DNA of 64,000 bases, from assembly GCA_001917175.1 (NCBI GenBank), contig MNTV01000031.1:67167-131166 (forward strand). Reading direction: 5' to 3'. The stretch is from Azospirillum sp. 51_20 (GTDB taxonomy: Bacteria; Pseudomonadota; Alphaproteobacteria; RF32; CAG-239). Positions 42,608 through 51,360 of the stretch are shown one piece after another. The position numbers were made by a program, and so were the translations under genes. The notes under the pieces were generated by a model. It had not been told where the DNA came from and did no database searches. It saw only the letters and a list, made by a program, of their open reading frames with translations. The stretch's first letter is position 1. Each line of letters opens with the position of its first letter.

Positions 42608-43821
42608 CTGCAGGTTACCGTGTTGTTTTTCACTTCCCAAAATTCGGCATAGTTGCTGAATGAGGCGAACAGTTCGGGGTTGGTGGCGGTGATGAAAGCC
42701 TGTAAGTCCAGCTCGCGGATTTTTTCCAGCAGCGCTTCCCGTTTGCCGTCGTCCAGATGGGCGCAGACTTCGTCCAGCAGCAGAACCGGGGCAAAACCCT
42801 GATTTAAGATCTGGCATTTGGTCTGGGCTAAAATGATGCTGACCAGAAGCGACTTCTGTTCACCGGTCGAACAAAGTTCCGCCGGCATTCTTTTCTTTTT
42901 GTAATAAACTTTGAAATCGCTGCGGTTAACGCCGTCAACCCCGTCGTTGTAAAGGACGTTTTTGCGTTCGCCGGCCAGTTTGTGACGGTAGTAGTCTTCC
43001 GTTTCCACCGCCGGCAGGGTGTCAAGCGTCTGCTCAATGGTGCCGGAAAGTTCCAGCTGCACGTCGGGAAAAACGTCGTCCGGCGCGCTTTCGATAAAAC
43101 GGTTCAGTCGCGCAATCTGCTCCCGCCGGGCGGCGGCGATGGCCACGCCGACGGCCGACATGCTTTCCTCCAGGCTTTCCAGCCAATGAGGATCGGCATG
43201 CCCGTTGGTGCTTTTGATCAACTGGTACCATTGTTTGTACAAATGCTCAAAAGTCGAGGTTCTTTTGGCATGTTCGGTGTCAAAGGCATATACCAGCCGG
43301 TCGAGAAAACTGCGCCGCGGCTGCGATCCGCCGCGAAACAGCCGATCCATCTGCGGCGTCAGCCAGATGGCGGAAACGTATTGTCCCAGTTCGGTCTGGG
43401 AAACGCCTTTCTGCCCGTTGATTTTGACGATTCTCCGGTCGGAAACGCGGGTTTCGTCCTCGTTCTCCTTAATGTTTTTTTCAACCGCGGTGCCGATCTC
43501 AAATTCCTCCCCGTTTTTGGCAACGACGGCGGAAACCGCCCAGCCGCCGTTGCCCGGCGTATAGTCTTCGCTGATCACCGCCGGAGTGAAACGTTTGATG
43601 TCGGCCAGTCTGGCGCTTCTCAGTCCCCGTCCCGGGGTGAGGAAAGAAATTGCTTCCAAAATATTGGTTTTGCCGCTGCCGTTTTCGCCGGTAATAATAA
43701 CCGGCCGCAGTCCGGGAGTCATCCGCAGGAAGGCATAGTTTCTGAAATCGGTTAAAGTCAGGCGGGTAACGCCTGACTTTAAGGAAACGACTTCTTTGAT
43801 GTTTTTGGCCAGACTGTCCAA
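42604..43821 (-). CDS. recF: DNA replication and repair protein RecF
   Basis: 405-residue SMC-like ATPase that cooperates with RecOR (recR is at 0.7-1.3 kb). Walker A GENGSGKTNILEAI near residue 46, signature-like LCSTGEQKSLLVSIILAQ and Walker B VLLLDEVCAHLDDGKR in the C-terminal third. Lies directly after dnaN (3 bases), the ancestral dnaA-dnaN-recF order. Confidence 0.96.
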   Translation of the reverse strand: MDSLAKNIKEVVSLKSGVTRLTLTDFRNYAFLRMTPGLRPVIITGENGSGKTNILEAISFLTPGRGLRSARLADIKRFTPAVISEDYTPGNGGWAVSAVVAKNGEEFEIGTAVEKNIKENEDETRVSDRRIVKINGQKGVSQTELGQYVSAIWLTPQMDRLFRGGSQPRRSFLDRLVYAFDTEHAKRTSTFEHLYKQWYQLIKSTNGHADPHWLESLEESMSAVGVAIAAARREQIARLNRFIESAPDDVFPDVQLELSGTIEQTLDTLPAVETEDYYRHKLAGERKNVLYNDGVDGVNRSDFKVYYKKKRMPAELCSTGEQKSLLVSIILAQTKCQILNQGFAPVLLLDEVCAHLDDGKREALLEKIRELDLQAFITATNPELFASFSNYAEFWEVKNNTVTCR

Positions 43822-43824
43822 CGT

Positions 43825-44943
43825 TTATACCCTCATCGGCATCAAAACGTAAATGGCGCTGGCGTCGGAAGTGTCGTGAATGACCGACGGCGACGAAGCA
43901 TCGGAAAAGCTGATCTGAACGTTTTCGCCTTTGATTTCGCCCAGAATGTCCAGCAGGTAGCGGAAATTGTAGCCGACCTCGAGCGATTCGTTGTCATATT
44001 TGGCTTCCAGTTCTTCCCAGGCGCTGCCGAGGTCCGGGCTGGAGGTGGTAATGACCACTTTGGCTTCTTCGGTGATCATCTTGATCGCGCGGGTCCTTTC
44101 CGCCACCACCGACACGCGGTCAACCGCGTTGGCCAGTTCTTTTACTTTCACTTCCAACAGTTTGTCGTTGTCGGTCGGAATGACCCGTTCATAGTCGGGG
44201 TAGGTACCGTCGATCAGTTTGGAAGTAAGCGTAACTTCTTCCAGCGTAAAGCGGACCTTGTTGTCGGAAAGCGCAATGTCGATGTTTTCGGCCTTGGTAT
44301 CGTCAAGCAGCTTGCGCACTTCGCCGATGGTTTTCCGCGGAATGATGACGCCGGCAATTTTTTCCGCGCCCTGCGGCAGCGGCGATTCGACGCAGGCCAG
44401 ACGGTGGCCGTCGGTGGCAACGACGCGCAGAACTTTGGCCGAGCCTTCGTTTTTGGCATGAACGTACAGGCCGTTCAGATAGTAGCGGGTTTCTTCGGTG
44501 GAAACGGCAAACTGAGTGCGGTCGATTACGTCTTTCAGCTCTTCTCTGGCAATGCTGAAATTGATCGGCAGCTGGTCGCCGGAAATGACCGGAAAATCTT
44601 CCACTCCGATGGTGGAAAGGGCAAATTTCGAGCGGCCGGAGGCAATGCTCAGCTGTCCTTTGTCGTCGGGGAAGGTAATCTCCACTTCCGCGCCGTCGGC
44701 CAGCTTGCGGACGATGTCGTAAAGCATGTGGGCCGGTGCGGTGGTGGCGCCGGTTTCAATGATTTTGGCGTCGACGATTTCGGTGATTTCGGTGTCCATG
44801 TCGGTGGCCTTAAAGCTGATGCCGTCGCCGAGCGCCTCGATTCTTACGTTGGAAAGAACCGGGATGGTGTTTCTCTTCTCAACAATGCTCTGCACGTGGT
44901 TGAGGGTTTTTAACAAAATTGCGCGTTCAATAACAAATTTCAT
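43825..44943 (-). CDS. dnaN: DNA polymerase III beta sliding clamp
   Basis: 372 residues from ATG 44943 (MKFVIERAILLKTLNHVQSIVEKRNTIPVLSNV). Three repeated clamp domains are recognisable. The C terminus is the canonical YVLMPMRV-type end. It encircles DNA and tethers Pol III. An upstream in-frame start is not supported. Confidence 0.97.
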   Translation of the reverse strand: MKFVIERAILLKTLNHVQSIVEKRNTIPVLSNVRIEALGDGISFKATDMDTEITEIVDAKIIETGATTAPAHMLYDIVRKLADGAEVEITFPDDKGQLSIASGRSKFALSTIGVEDFPVISGDQLPINFSIAREELKDVIDRTQFAVSTEETRYYLNGLYVHAKNEGSAKVLRVVATDGHRLACVESPLPQGAEKIAGVIIPRKTIGEVRKLLDDTKAENIDIALSDNKVRFTLEEVTLTSKLIDGTYPDYERVIPTDNDKLLEVKVKELANAVDRVSVVAERTRAIKMITEEAKVVITTSSPDLGSAWEELEAKYDNESLEVGYNFRYLLDILGEIKGENVQISFSDASSPSVIHDTSDASAIYVLMPMRV

Positions 44944-45131
44944 GGCCTTGATTCCGAATAAATTGTTGCAACTAAAAGACGACCGCCTTTTTGACTGTGA
45001 AAAATGATAGCATAATATTGCCAAAGCAAAACCGAAAAAGACGAGTCGTCAACAGTTTTTTTATACCTGAAGCGGCGCTTCCGGCCGCTGTCCGGCAAGA
45101 AAATTCCGCATTGGCGGAAACAGGTTTTCCG

Positions 45132-45500
45132 TCAGTCCCGAAAGATTGAACCATAGCCGTGTTTTGCATTTTCCGGCTCCATAACCTGCAGCCGGCCGTT
45201 GACGACGCCGGCCTTCAAAATGACCGTAACGTAATGTTTACCCGATTCGGCGAAAAAATCGTTGTTGTGCCGGCAATTTCCGGCCGTTGAGGGCTGTTCC
45301 CCGTTTGTTTCTTCACGCGTTTCCCGAACGCCGGCCGCTTCGAAACTTTCGCCGTATTTGAGATGACCGCCCGGCGGACACCGGGTGCCGCCGCCGTGAG
45401 ACGATTTGCGCAGCCCTGGTAAAAGCTGTTTTTTGTTATTGAAGATCAATACGCCGACCCCGGTTTTGACCGTTTTATCTTTCTTTTTTTCCCGTTTCCG
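45132..45500 (-). pseudogene. Degenerate Nudix hydrolase fragment
   Basis: Reads KTVKTGVGVLIFNNKKQLLPGLRKSSHGGG...PPGGHLKYGESFEAAGVRETREETNGE, clearly a Nudix protein of the type with GKHYVTVIL downstream. The Nudix box end is disturbed (EETNGE rather than EETG), the C-terminal third breaks off (GYGSIFRD) and there is no ATG before the domain. The upstream frame merges into the purine-rich tract (N-K-N-R-Q-R-E-R-K). Most likely an eroded gene inserted between dnaA and dnaN. Confidence 0.65.
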
Positions 45501-46030
45501 TTCTCTTTGCCTATTTTATTTTCCTTGCCTTTATTTCTCCTTTTGCGCTCTCTCTCGGCCTTTTTTCTTTTTCCGTTTCTTTCTTCCCTCTTTTTTTTTT
45601 TTTTTTTTTTTCTTTGTCTTTTCCCTGTTTTCCTCTTCTTTTCCTCTTTCCTCTGTTTCTTCCTTTTTTCTCTTTTTCTTCTTTTCCTTCCGCTGCTTTG
45701 TTTTTACATTCTGTTTTAGAGGCTTTTTCTTTTCTTCCCGCTGCTTTTTTTGATGTTTCCGCTTTCTTTTCCTTTCACCTTTCTCTCCCCCGGCCTTTTT
45801 TTGAAGTTCTCGCTTTTTTGCTCTCTTTCCTTCTCTTCCCCGGTTTTTTGTGTCTTGTTCTTTCTCTCCCCTTTTGTACCCCCTTTAAGCTCCCGTATCC
45901 TTCTCTTTTCTCTGTCCGATTTGTCTTGTTTGGCCTTTTTTTGCTCTTTCTCTTTCGGCCTTTTCCTTTTTTCTCCTCTTTTCCTTGCTTCCGCATTTTT
46001 TCCCTTTTTCCTTCCGTTTTTTGAGGTTTG
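45481..46030. repeat. 550-bp polypyrimidine/polypurine tract with T21 run
   Basis: The plus strand is almost entirely C and T, including an uninterrupted run of 21 T at 45591-45611, with only scattered purines. The minus strand is therefore a G/A tract. Short frames through it encode only Lys/Arg/Glu or Phe/Ser/Leu and have no family resemblance. It lies between dnaA and dnaN. Such tracts can form triplex (H-DNA) and stall polymerases. Confidence 0.85.
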
Positions 46031-46120
46031 AAGGGGCGGTTAATTATCGTTTGGGATCTTTTTTCCGTTACGACAAAAGCCGGTTTAAAACCGGCTTTTG
46101 CTTTGTTGCTAAGTTCTTGA

Positions 46121-47557
46121 TCAGGCTTCCAGCGAACGGCGCAGACTGTCGACGTTTTCCGCCAGACTCTGGTCTTCGACGATCAGCTCTTCCACTTTGC
46201 GCACCGCATGCATGACGGTGGTGTGGTCGCGGTCGAACTTGCGGCCGATTTCCGGCAGCGAACGCGAAGTCAGCTGTTTGGCCAGATACATGGCGATCTG
46301 CCGCGGCCGGGCAACCGTGCGGGCACGGCGGGAAGACTGCATTTCCTTAACCGAAATGTTAAAGTATTCGGCCACTTTTTTCTGGATTTCGTCAATCGTG
46401 GTGCGGCGGTCATAAGAGCGGAGCATGTCTTTTAACACGTCCTGAGTCGTTTCCAGCGAAATTTCCTTTCCCGGCAACAGCTGTGCGTGCGCAACCACCC
46501 GGCGCAGGGCGCCTTCCAGTTCGCGGATGTTGGCGGTGATCTTCTGCGCCAGAAATTCGGCCACTTTGTACGGCAGTTCGCAGTTAAGCTGTTTGGCCTT
46601 GTCCTGCAAAATGCCGATTCTCAGATCAAAGTCGGTCGGATGAATGTCGGCGACCAGACCGCAGCCGAGGCGCGACCGCAGCCGCGATTCTATTCCTTCC
46701 AGATCGGACGGAGACTTGTCGGCGGAAATGATAATCTGCCGGCCTTCTTCGATCAGGGAGTTGAAGGTGTAGAAAAATTCTTCCTGAGTCGAGTCTTTGC
46801 CGCCCATGAACTGTACGTCGTCCACCATCAGCACGTCAACCGAACGGAATTGTTCCTTGAAAGCGGCGGTGTCCTTGTAGCGCAGGGCGCGGACGAATTT
46901 GTACATGAATTTTTCCGCCGACAGGTAGACAATGTTTTTTTCCGGGCAGCGCTGTTTGATATGCCAGGCGATGGCGTGCATCAAATGGGTTTTGCCCAAA
47001 CCGACGCCGGAGTACAAAAACAGCGGGTTAAAGGGAATGTTGTCGGATTCCGCCACTTTGCGCGCCGCGGCATAAGCAAATTCGTTGGTTTTGCCGACCA
47101 CGAAGTTGTCGAAAGTGTATTGCGGGTTGAGCGGCACCGACAAAGATTGTCCGGATTCTCCGAAAGAGGCGTATTCGGCCGACTCGGCGGCGGCCTGTCC
47201 GGTTCCCGGCTGGTAAACGGTCTGCGGCGCCGGACTGGTGGCAATTTTTTTCAGCAGCGAACGGCAGGAAGAATTGTGCATGCCGACGGCCGGATCTTCG
47301 GTTGCCTGAACGACGAAGTTGATGCTTTTGATAGCCGGATTTTTCTTTTCCCAGATTTTGTGAATGCGGTCGGAATAATTGGTAATGACCCAGTTGCGCA
47401 TAAAACGGGTGGGAACGCAGATATTCATGATTCCGTTGGCAAAGGAACCGACGCTCAAGGGTTTGAGCCAGCTGTCGAAAGCCTTTTCCCCCACTTCCGT
47501 TCTGAGCTGGCTGCAAATTTGTCCCCACTCGTTCCGAACCGCATCTTCATTATTCAT
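46121..47557 (-). CDS. dnaA: Chromosomal replication initiator DnaA
   Basis: 478 residues from ATG 47557, with GGAGAAG 5 bases upstream. Domain I at the N terminus (WGQICSQLRTEVGEKAFDSWLKPL), linker, AAA+ domain with Walker A SGVGLGKTHLMHA and Walker B VLMVDDVQF, and a C-terminal DNA-binding domain with the signature ARQIAMYLAKQLT-like (RPRQIAMYLAKQLTSRSLPEIGRKFDRDHTTVMHAVRKVEEL). It initiates replication at oriC. Downstream genes dnaN and recF are separated from it by the purine tract. Confidence 0.98.
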   Translation of the reverse strand: MNNEDAVRNEWGQICSQLRTEVGEKAFDSWLKPLSVGSFANGIMNICVPTRFMRNWVITNYSDRIHKIWEKKNPAIKSINFVVQATEDPAVGMHNSSCRSLLKKIATSPAPQTVYQPGTGQAAAESAEYASFGESGQSLSVPLNPQYTFDNFVVGKTNEFAYAAARKVAESDNIPFNPLFLYSGVGLGKTHLMHAIAWHIKQRCPEKNIVYLSAEKFMYKFVRALRYKDTAAFKEQFRSVDVLMVDDVQFMGGKDSTQEEFFYTFNSLIEEGRQIIISADKSPSDLEGIESRLRSRLGCGLVADIHPTDFDLRIGILQDKAKQLNCELPYKVAEFLAQKITANIRELEGALRRVVAHAQLLPGKEISLETTQDVLKDMLRSYDRRTTIDEIQKKVAEYFNISVKEMQSSRRARTVARPRQIAMYLAKQLTSRSLPEIGRKFDRDHTTVMHAVRKVEELIVEDQSLAENVDSLRRSLEA

Positions 47558-47812
47558 TATTGCTTCTCCGGGCATTTTAGCGAAATCCTTCTTGTTGTTT
47601 TCAGTCTAAAGTTAAAACGGTCGTAAATAATTTTTTTCTTGAAAATTTTTGTCAGCCGGACTGTCGCCGCCTGCAAATTAACTAATTATTAAACACAGAA
47701 CGAAATAAAAAACAACAGAACATTTGTAGAACATTGTAATTAAATTTCTTGACAGGCGTTTTCCCGAGAGTCGGCCGGGATTCCTTAAAAATCGCCGTTT
47801 TAAAACAAAAGA
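47558..47812. other. Gap upstream of dnaA: AT-rich, promoter, no clear DnaA boxes
   Basis: The 47630-47760 part is AT-rich. On the minus strand TTGTTT-17-TTAATA is a plausible dnaA promoter. I find no convincing TTATNCACA boxes, so oriC cannot be placed here from reading alone. Confidence 0.5.
47718..47732 (-). promoter_or_regulatory. Candidate LexA (SOS) box upstream of dnaA
   Basis: GAAC-ATTTGTA-GAAC on the plus strand is GTTC-N7-GTTC on the dnaA strand, exactly the alphaproteobacterial LexA operator pattern, and it directly precedes the putative -35. A match of 8 fixed bases is expected about twice by chance in 64 kb counting both strands, so only the location makes it notable. Confidence 0.35.
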
Positions 47813-47850
47813 AACCACATCCCCTTTCGTTGTTTTTCGGGGGATGTGGT
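47813..47850 (-). terminator. rpsT terminator
   Basis: ACCACATCCCC ... GGGGATGTGGT perfect 11-bp stem, about 31 bases after the rpsT stop on the minus strand, followed by a T-rich stretch. Confidence 0.85.
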
Positions 47851-47880
47851 TCAAAAGTCCGCGTTTCTTTATTTGCCGGA

Positions 47881-48141
47881 TTAAAGAGCTTTGATCTTTT
47901 TCGACAGACGGGAAACGGTTCTTGCGACTTTATTCATCGGGAAAACGCCCTTGCGGACGGATCTCATCAGTTCGGATTCCGCGGTTTTGAAAGCGGCGGC
48001 GGCGGTTTCTTTGTCGCTGGCGGCAATGGCGGCTTCCACTTTCTTGACGAAAGTGCGGACTCTGCTCTTGCGGGCGCCGTTGATAACGCTGCGTTTGCTG
48101 TTGCGGTTAATTCTGGTTTTTGCCGATTTATGATTGGCCAT
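47881..48141 (-). CDS. rpsT: 30S ribosomal protein S20
   Basis: 86 residues, normal length. Starts MANHKSAKTRINRNSKRSVIN and has the helical basic sequence ending NKVARTVSRLSKKIKAL. Binds 16S rRNA in the 30S body. Next to dnaA, as in many Alphaproteobacteria. Confidence 0.98.
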   Translation of the reverse strand: MANHKSAKTRINRNSKRSVINGARKSRVRTFVKKVEAAIAASDKETAAAAFKTAESELMRSVRKGVFPMNKVARTVSRLSKKIKAL

Positions 48142-48254
48142 TTTATTTTATCCTGTACAAAATTGAGTTAATCACAAATATTTTTCTGATAAGCTTTATA
48201 AACTCGGAGTGGCTCTTTAGTCAACAACAATTTTTATTAAAAATGCTGATTTTC

Positions 48255-49001
48255 CTATTTTTTTGCCAGATTTGCCAGATTCTGGCGGAATTCGTCGGAA
48301 GCGATCGAGCTCTTGTAAACCTGTTTTTCGATCTCCAGCCCTTCTTCCAGGTTGGTGTTGCTGACGGCGGTTTTGATCAGTTCCTTCGAGGTGTTGACGG
48401 CCAGATCGGGCAAAGCGGCGATCCGTTCGGCGGTGTTGAACGCCTCGTCGAACAAATAGCGCAGCGGGATGATCCGGCTGACGATTCCGGCGCGTTCGGC
48501 TTCGCGGGCGTTCATCGCCCGACCGGTCAGGATCATTTCCATCGTTTTGGACTTGCCGACGGTGTTGGGCAGCCGCTGGGTGGCGCCGAAACCCGGGACC
48601 GTGCCGAGACTTAAGTCCGGATGGCCGAAGCAGGCGCTTTCGGAAGCAAACACGATGTCGCAGGCCAGAGCCATTTCAAAGCCGATTCCCAGGGCGTATC
48701 CGCTGACGGCGGCAATCACCGGCTTTTTGACGTCGGCGATTTTTTCAAAGTTCTCGTACATTTCTTCCAGCACCGAGGGATTGACGTCGGCCACGAATTC
48801 GTTGACGTCGACGCCGGCGGAAAAGGCTTTTTCCCCGCCGCGGATGATGATGGCCTTGACTTCGTCGTTCATGTCCATGGCGGTTGCCGCTTCGGCGATT
48901 TCCGCCAGCATCCGGCGGTTGACGGCGTTCAGCCCGTCTTCGGTTTTGAGCGTGATGATACCGGTGTGGTTTTTGATTTCGCTGATAATTTCCTGACTCA
49001 T
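48255..49001 (-). CDS. Enoyl-CoA hydratase/isomerase family protein
   Basis: 248-residue crotonase-fold enzyme. Oxyanion-hole segments FSAGVDVNEF and AVSGYALGIGFEMALACDI. Of the two catalytic acids of classical hydratases, the second is present (MEMILTGRAMNAREAERAGIVSRI), whereas the first is replaced by Asp (GHPDLSLGTVPGFGATQRL). This leaves hydration, isomerisation or another crotonase reaction open. Located between mutM and rpsT, the usual alphaproteobacterial position. Confidence 0.88.
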   Translation of the reverse strand: MSQEIISEIKNHTGIITLKTEDGLNAVNRRMLAEIAEAATAMDMNDEVKAIIIRGGEKAFSAGVDVNEFVADVNPSVLEEMYENFEKIADVKKPVIAAVSGYALGIGFEMALACDIVFASESACFGHPDLSLGTVPGFGATQRLPNTVGKSKTMEMILTGRAMNAREAERAGIVSRIIPLRYLFDEAFNTAERIAALPDLAVNTSKELIKTAVSNTNLEEGLEIEKQVYKSSIASDEFRQNLANLAKK

Positions 49002-49011
49002 GTTTCTTGTC

Positions 49012-49407
49012 CTAATTTTTGCTTTTAAGTGTGATTCTGATCAACAGCGGCCGTTTTTTCTCGCGGACGATGTCCAGCCGTTCGCCGTCCCTTTCAAAAC
49101 GGAGGCTGCCGCTTTCCCGTCCGGTCAGATGCCAGCCGAGCTGGGGCAGAGTTTCCTCGTAGAAGGCGGCGACGGCGGAAAAGTCCGTTTTTCGGCCGCT
49201 CAGATAGGCTTCGACAAAGCGGGACTCGTCGTTGCCGAATGAAATGTTGTCGTTTGGCAGCTGGCTCATGCCGGGCATTGCCGGCAGGTCTTCCAGCCCG
49301 TCGATAAACTCGGCGCCGCCGGCGTCGGCGGCCGCCAGCCAGAAGCAGAGCAGGGCCGGCAGCAGCTTTTTGAAACGTCTGGTGTCTGTCTTTGTCATTG
49401 TTTTCAT
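49012..49407 (-). CDS. Small secreted protein downstream of mutM
   Basis: 131 residues from ATG 49407, overlapping the mutM stop (ATGA). Signal peptide-like N terminus (KKLLPALLCFWLAAADAGGA). Mature part: FVEAYLSGRKTDFSAVAAFYEETLPQLGWHLTGRESGSLRFERDGERLDIVR, which matches a common but uncharacterised alphaproteobacterial family found beside mutM and enoyl-CoA hydratase genes. Function unknown. Confidence 0.78.
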   Translation of the reverse strand: MKTMTKTDTRRFKKLLPALLCFWLAAADAGGAEFIDGLEDLPAMPGMSQLPNDNISFGNDESRFVEAYLSGRKTDFSAVAAFYEETLPQLGWHLTGRESGSLRFERDGERLDIVREKKRPLLIRITLKSKN

Positions 49408-50243
49408 TTTTGTTTCACCGGGCAGAAAAAGGTTGAACGTCCGTCCTGTACGATTTTGCGGATTCCGCCGCCGCTTTCGGGAGAGCAGCTGCAGCCCGGG
49501 CAGCGCTGTCCGGTTTTGTCGTAAACGCAGTGCAGATTCTGAAAATAGCCGAGACTGCCGTCGGGCTTGTGGTAGTCGTGCAGGGTGGAACCGCCGTTGT
49601 CGATCGCCTTGGTCAAAACGGCGCGGACGCTTTCCAGCAGGCGGCCGCACCCCCGGCGGCTGAGCCTGTCGGCCCGGCGGGTGGGCCGGATGCCGGCGGC
49701 AAACAGAATTTCCGAAGCGTAGATGTTGCCGATTCCGGCAATCAGTTTCTGGTCAAGCAGCGTCGGTTTGATTGCCGTTTTTCTTTTTTGCAGGCGCTCA
49801 AACAGCAGCTCGGGCGTCAGCAGCGGATCGAAAGGGTCGGTTCCCATGGCGGCAAAACAGGGCTGACGGTCGACTTCTGCCGTCGGACAGGCATAGATGA
49901 GGCCGAAACGGCGGGGATCGTTAAAGATCAGCAGCCCGGCCGAGGTTTTAATGATCACGTGATCGTGTTTTTCCTCCGGCGCGGCGTTGCTTTTGACGGT
50001 TTTGACCCGGCCGCTCATGCCCAGGTGCCAAATGATGCTGCGGCCGTTGTCGAGATCAATGACGATGTATTTGCCCTTGCGGCGGTATTCTTTTATTTTT
50101 GCCCCGCGGACGGCGGTTTCAAAGCCGTCCGGCACAACCGAACGCAGCCGCCGGTTGCGGACCGTGACGTCGACGATTTCGGCCTTGCCGGCAAATTGGG
50201 CAATGCCGTTTTTAACGGTTTCGACTTCGGGCAGTTCGGGCAT
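49404..50243 (-). CDS. mutM: Formamidopyrimidine-DNA glycosylase
   Basis: 279 residues. N-terminal catalytic Pro-Glu (MPELPEVETVKNGI), Lys in YRRKGKYIVIDL and the H2TH region (LDQKLIAGIGNIYASEILFAAGI). It removes 8-oxoguanine. The C-terminal zinc finger is unusual: CPGCSCSPESGGGI...GRSTFFCPVKQK has the first three Cys, but the fourth (normally CPxCQ) is Lys. An alternative Cys in SCS might substitute. Confidence 0.94.
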   Translation of the reverse strand: MPELPEVETVKNGIAQFAGKAEIVDVTVRNRRLRSVVPDGFETAVRGAKIKEYRRKGKYIVIDLDNGRSIIWHLGMSGRVKTVKSNAAPEEKHDHVIIKTSAGLLIFNDPRRFGLIYACPTAEVDRQPCFAAMGTDPFDPLLTPELLFERLQKRKTAIKPTLLDQKLIAGIGNIYASEILFAAGIRPTRRADRLSRRGCGRLLESVRAVLTKAIDNGGSTLHDYHKPDGSLGYFQNLHCVYDKTGQRCPGCSCSPESGGGIRKIVQDGRSTFFCPVKQK

Positions 50244-50341
50244 AATTCTCCACCACGCTGATTAAAAGAATTTTTTCTTTTCATTATAAAGGGCCCGCGG
50301 ATTTTTTCAACGACTTTGTGCATCCCGCCGGCAATTTTTGT

Positions 50342-50653
50342 TCAGGCGGCGTGGGAAGAAGACATTTCGGTGATGATTTCGCTGACAAACGACTGGCAGC
50401 CGATGCCGTGCCTTCTGGTTTTGATCCGGCCCAGCGGCGACTTGTTGTAAAAGTACAGCATTACGAACAGGCGGGTGTAATAGGTCAGCCCCAGGCCGGA
50501 ACTGTTGCTGTTCTCGATCAGCTCAATGAAATCGTTGCGGGCGATATGCTCGTTTTTGCAGATTTCGTCAACAAGTTTCCATTCTGTCAGGCACAGGCGC
50601 ATGCTGGTGCGGCGATTGTTGATAAACAGTACTTTGTTAACTAGTTTGGTCAT
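50342..50653 (-). CDS. Ribbon-helix-helix DNA-binding protein
   Basis: 103 residues from ATG 50653, with GAAGAG 8 bases upstream. The segment RRTSMRLCLTEWKLVDEIC...ARNDFIELIENSN...LTYYTRLFVMLYFYNK matches the alphaproteobacterial RHH_4 type (R-T-S-x-R-L, W, then a late LFVLxxY). Likely a small transcriptional regulator; target unknown. Divergent from the J-domain gene. Confidence 0.75.
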   Translation of the reverse strand: MTKLVNKVLFINNRRTSMRLCLTEWKLVDEICKNEHIARNDFIELIENSNSSGLGLTYYTRLFVMLYFYNKSPLGRIKTRRHGIGCQSFVSEIITEMSSSHAA

Positions 50654-50776
50654 TGAACGCTCTTCATTTTTGTTTGTCACGGGAACGGGTATAATGTTAT
50701 TGCCATTAAACTGAGTTCAGAGTATATTATTAATAAGAAAGAAATACAACTAAAAAATGAAAAAATTTTATATCAA

Positions 50777-51346
50777 ATGATAAAATATGCAAAAACGAAA
50801 AAATATTATGCGCCGCAAAACGATGATAAAGAACATCGGTGCGATTTCCCCGGCTGCAATAAGCCCGGCGAGTACCGCGCACCCAAAAACCGTGGTTTGA
50901 AAGAGTATTATTGGTTCTGTCTGGAACATGTTCAGGCCTACAACGCTAAATGGAATTATTACGAGGGGGAAGACGATGAGGAGGCGGCCGCGGCGGCGGA
51001 GGAGGAAAAGAAAAAGGCCCGGCAGCGCATGCATTTTAACGGTTTCCGTTCAAAAATAAATTACAGCTTCGGCCGCCGGCTGCGGGACGAGTTCGGTTTT
51101 TTCGGCGACTTCGGCGGCGACGTGCCGCCGGCAGAGGAAATATTTTTTACCGAACAGGAACGCCGTTATCTGAAAATTATGGAACTTGACGCAAAAGACC
51201 TCTCGTTGCCGCTGATCAAAAAGCAGTATAAGAAACTGGTGAAAAAATATCATCCCGACTTGAACCGGGAAAACAAGGAAGAAGCGGAAGAAAAGTTCAA
51301 ACAGTTGACGATCGCCTATCAAGCGCTGTCGGCGCGCTTTGCCTGA
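50777..51346 (+). CDS. J-domain protein with N-terminal Cys/His motif
   Basis: 189 residues. N-terminal motif CDFPGCNKPGEYRAPKNR...YYWFCLEHVQAYNAKWNYY (about 22-62), characteristic of a family of alphaproteobacterial DnaJ-like proteins. The C-terminal J domain (about 128-187) contains HPD in KKLVKKYHPDLNRENKEEAEE. It should stimulate DnaK ATPase with an uncharacterised client specificity. Confidence 0.85.
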   Translation: MIKYAKTKKYYAPQNDDKEHRCDFPGCNKPGEYRAPKNRGLKEYYWFCLEHVQAYNAKWNYYEGEDDEEAAAAAEEEKKKARQRMHFNGFRSKINYSFGRRLRDEFGFFGDFGGDVPPAEEIFFTEQERRYLKIMELDAKDLSLPLIKKQYKKLVKKYHPDLNRENKEEAEEKFKQLTIAYQALSARFA

Positions 51347-51360
51347 AAAGTTTTGCCCTG

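Noticed and set aside
45775..45996. Lys/Arg-rich minus-strand frame in the purine tract
   Set aside because: It is what any A/G-only sequence encodes; there is no ribosome-binding site or conserved motif.
47558..47880. oriC with DnaA boxes upstream of dnaA
   Set aside because: The region is AT-rich but I find no convincing TTATNCACA-type boxes; strand-skew analysis would be needed.
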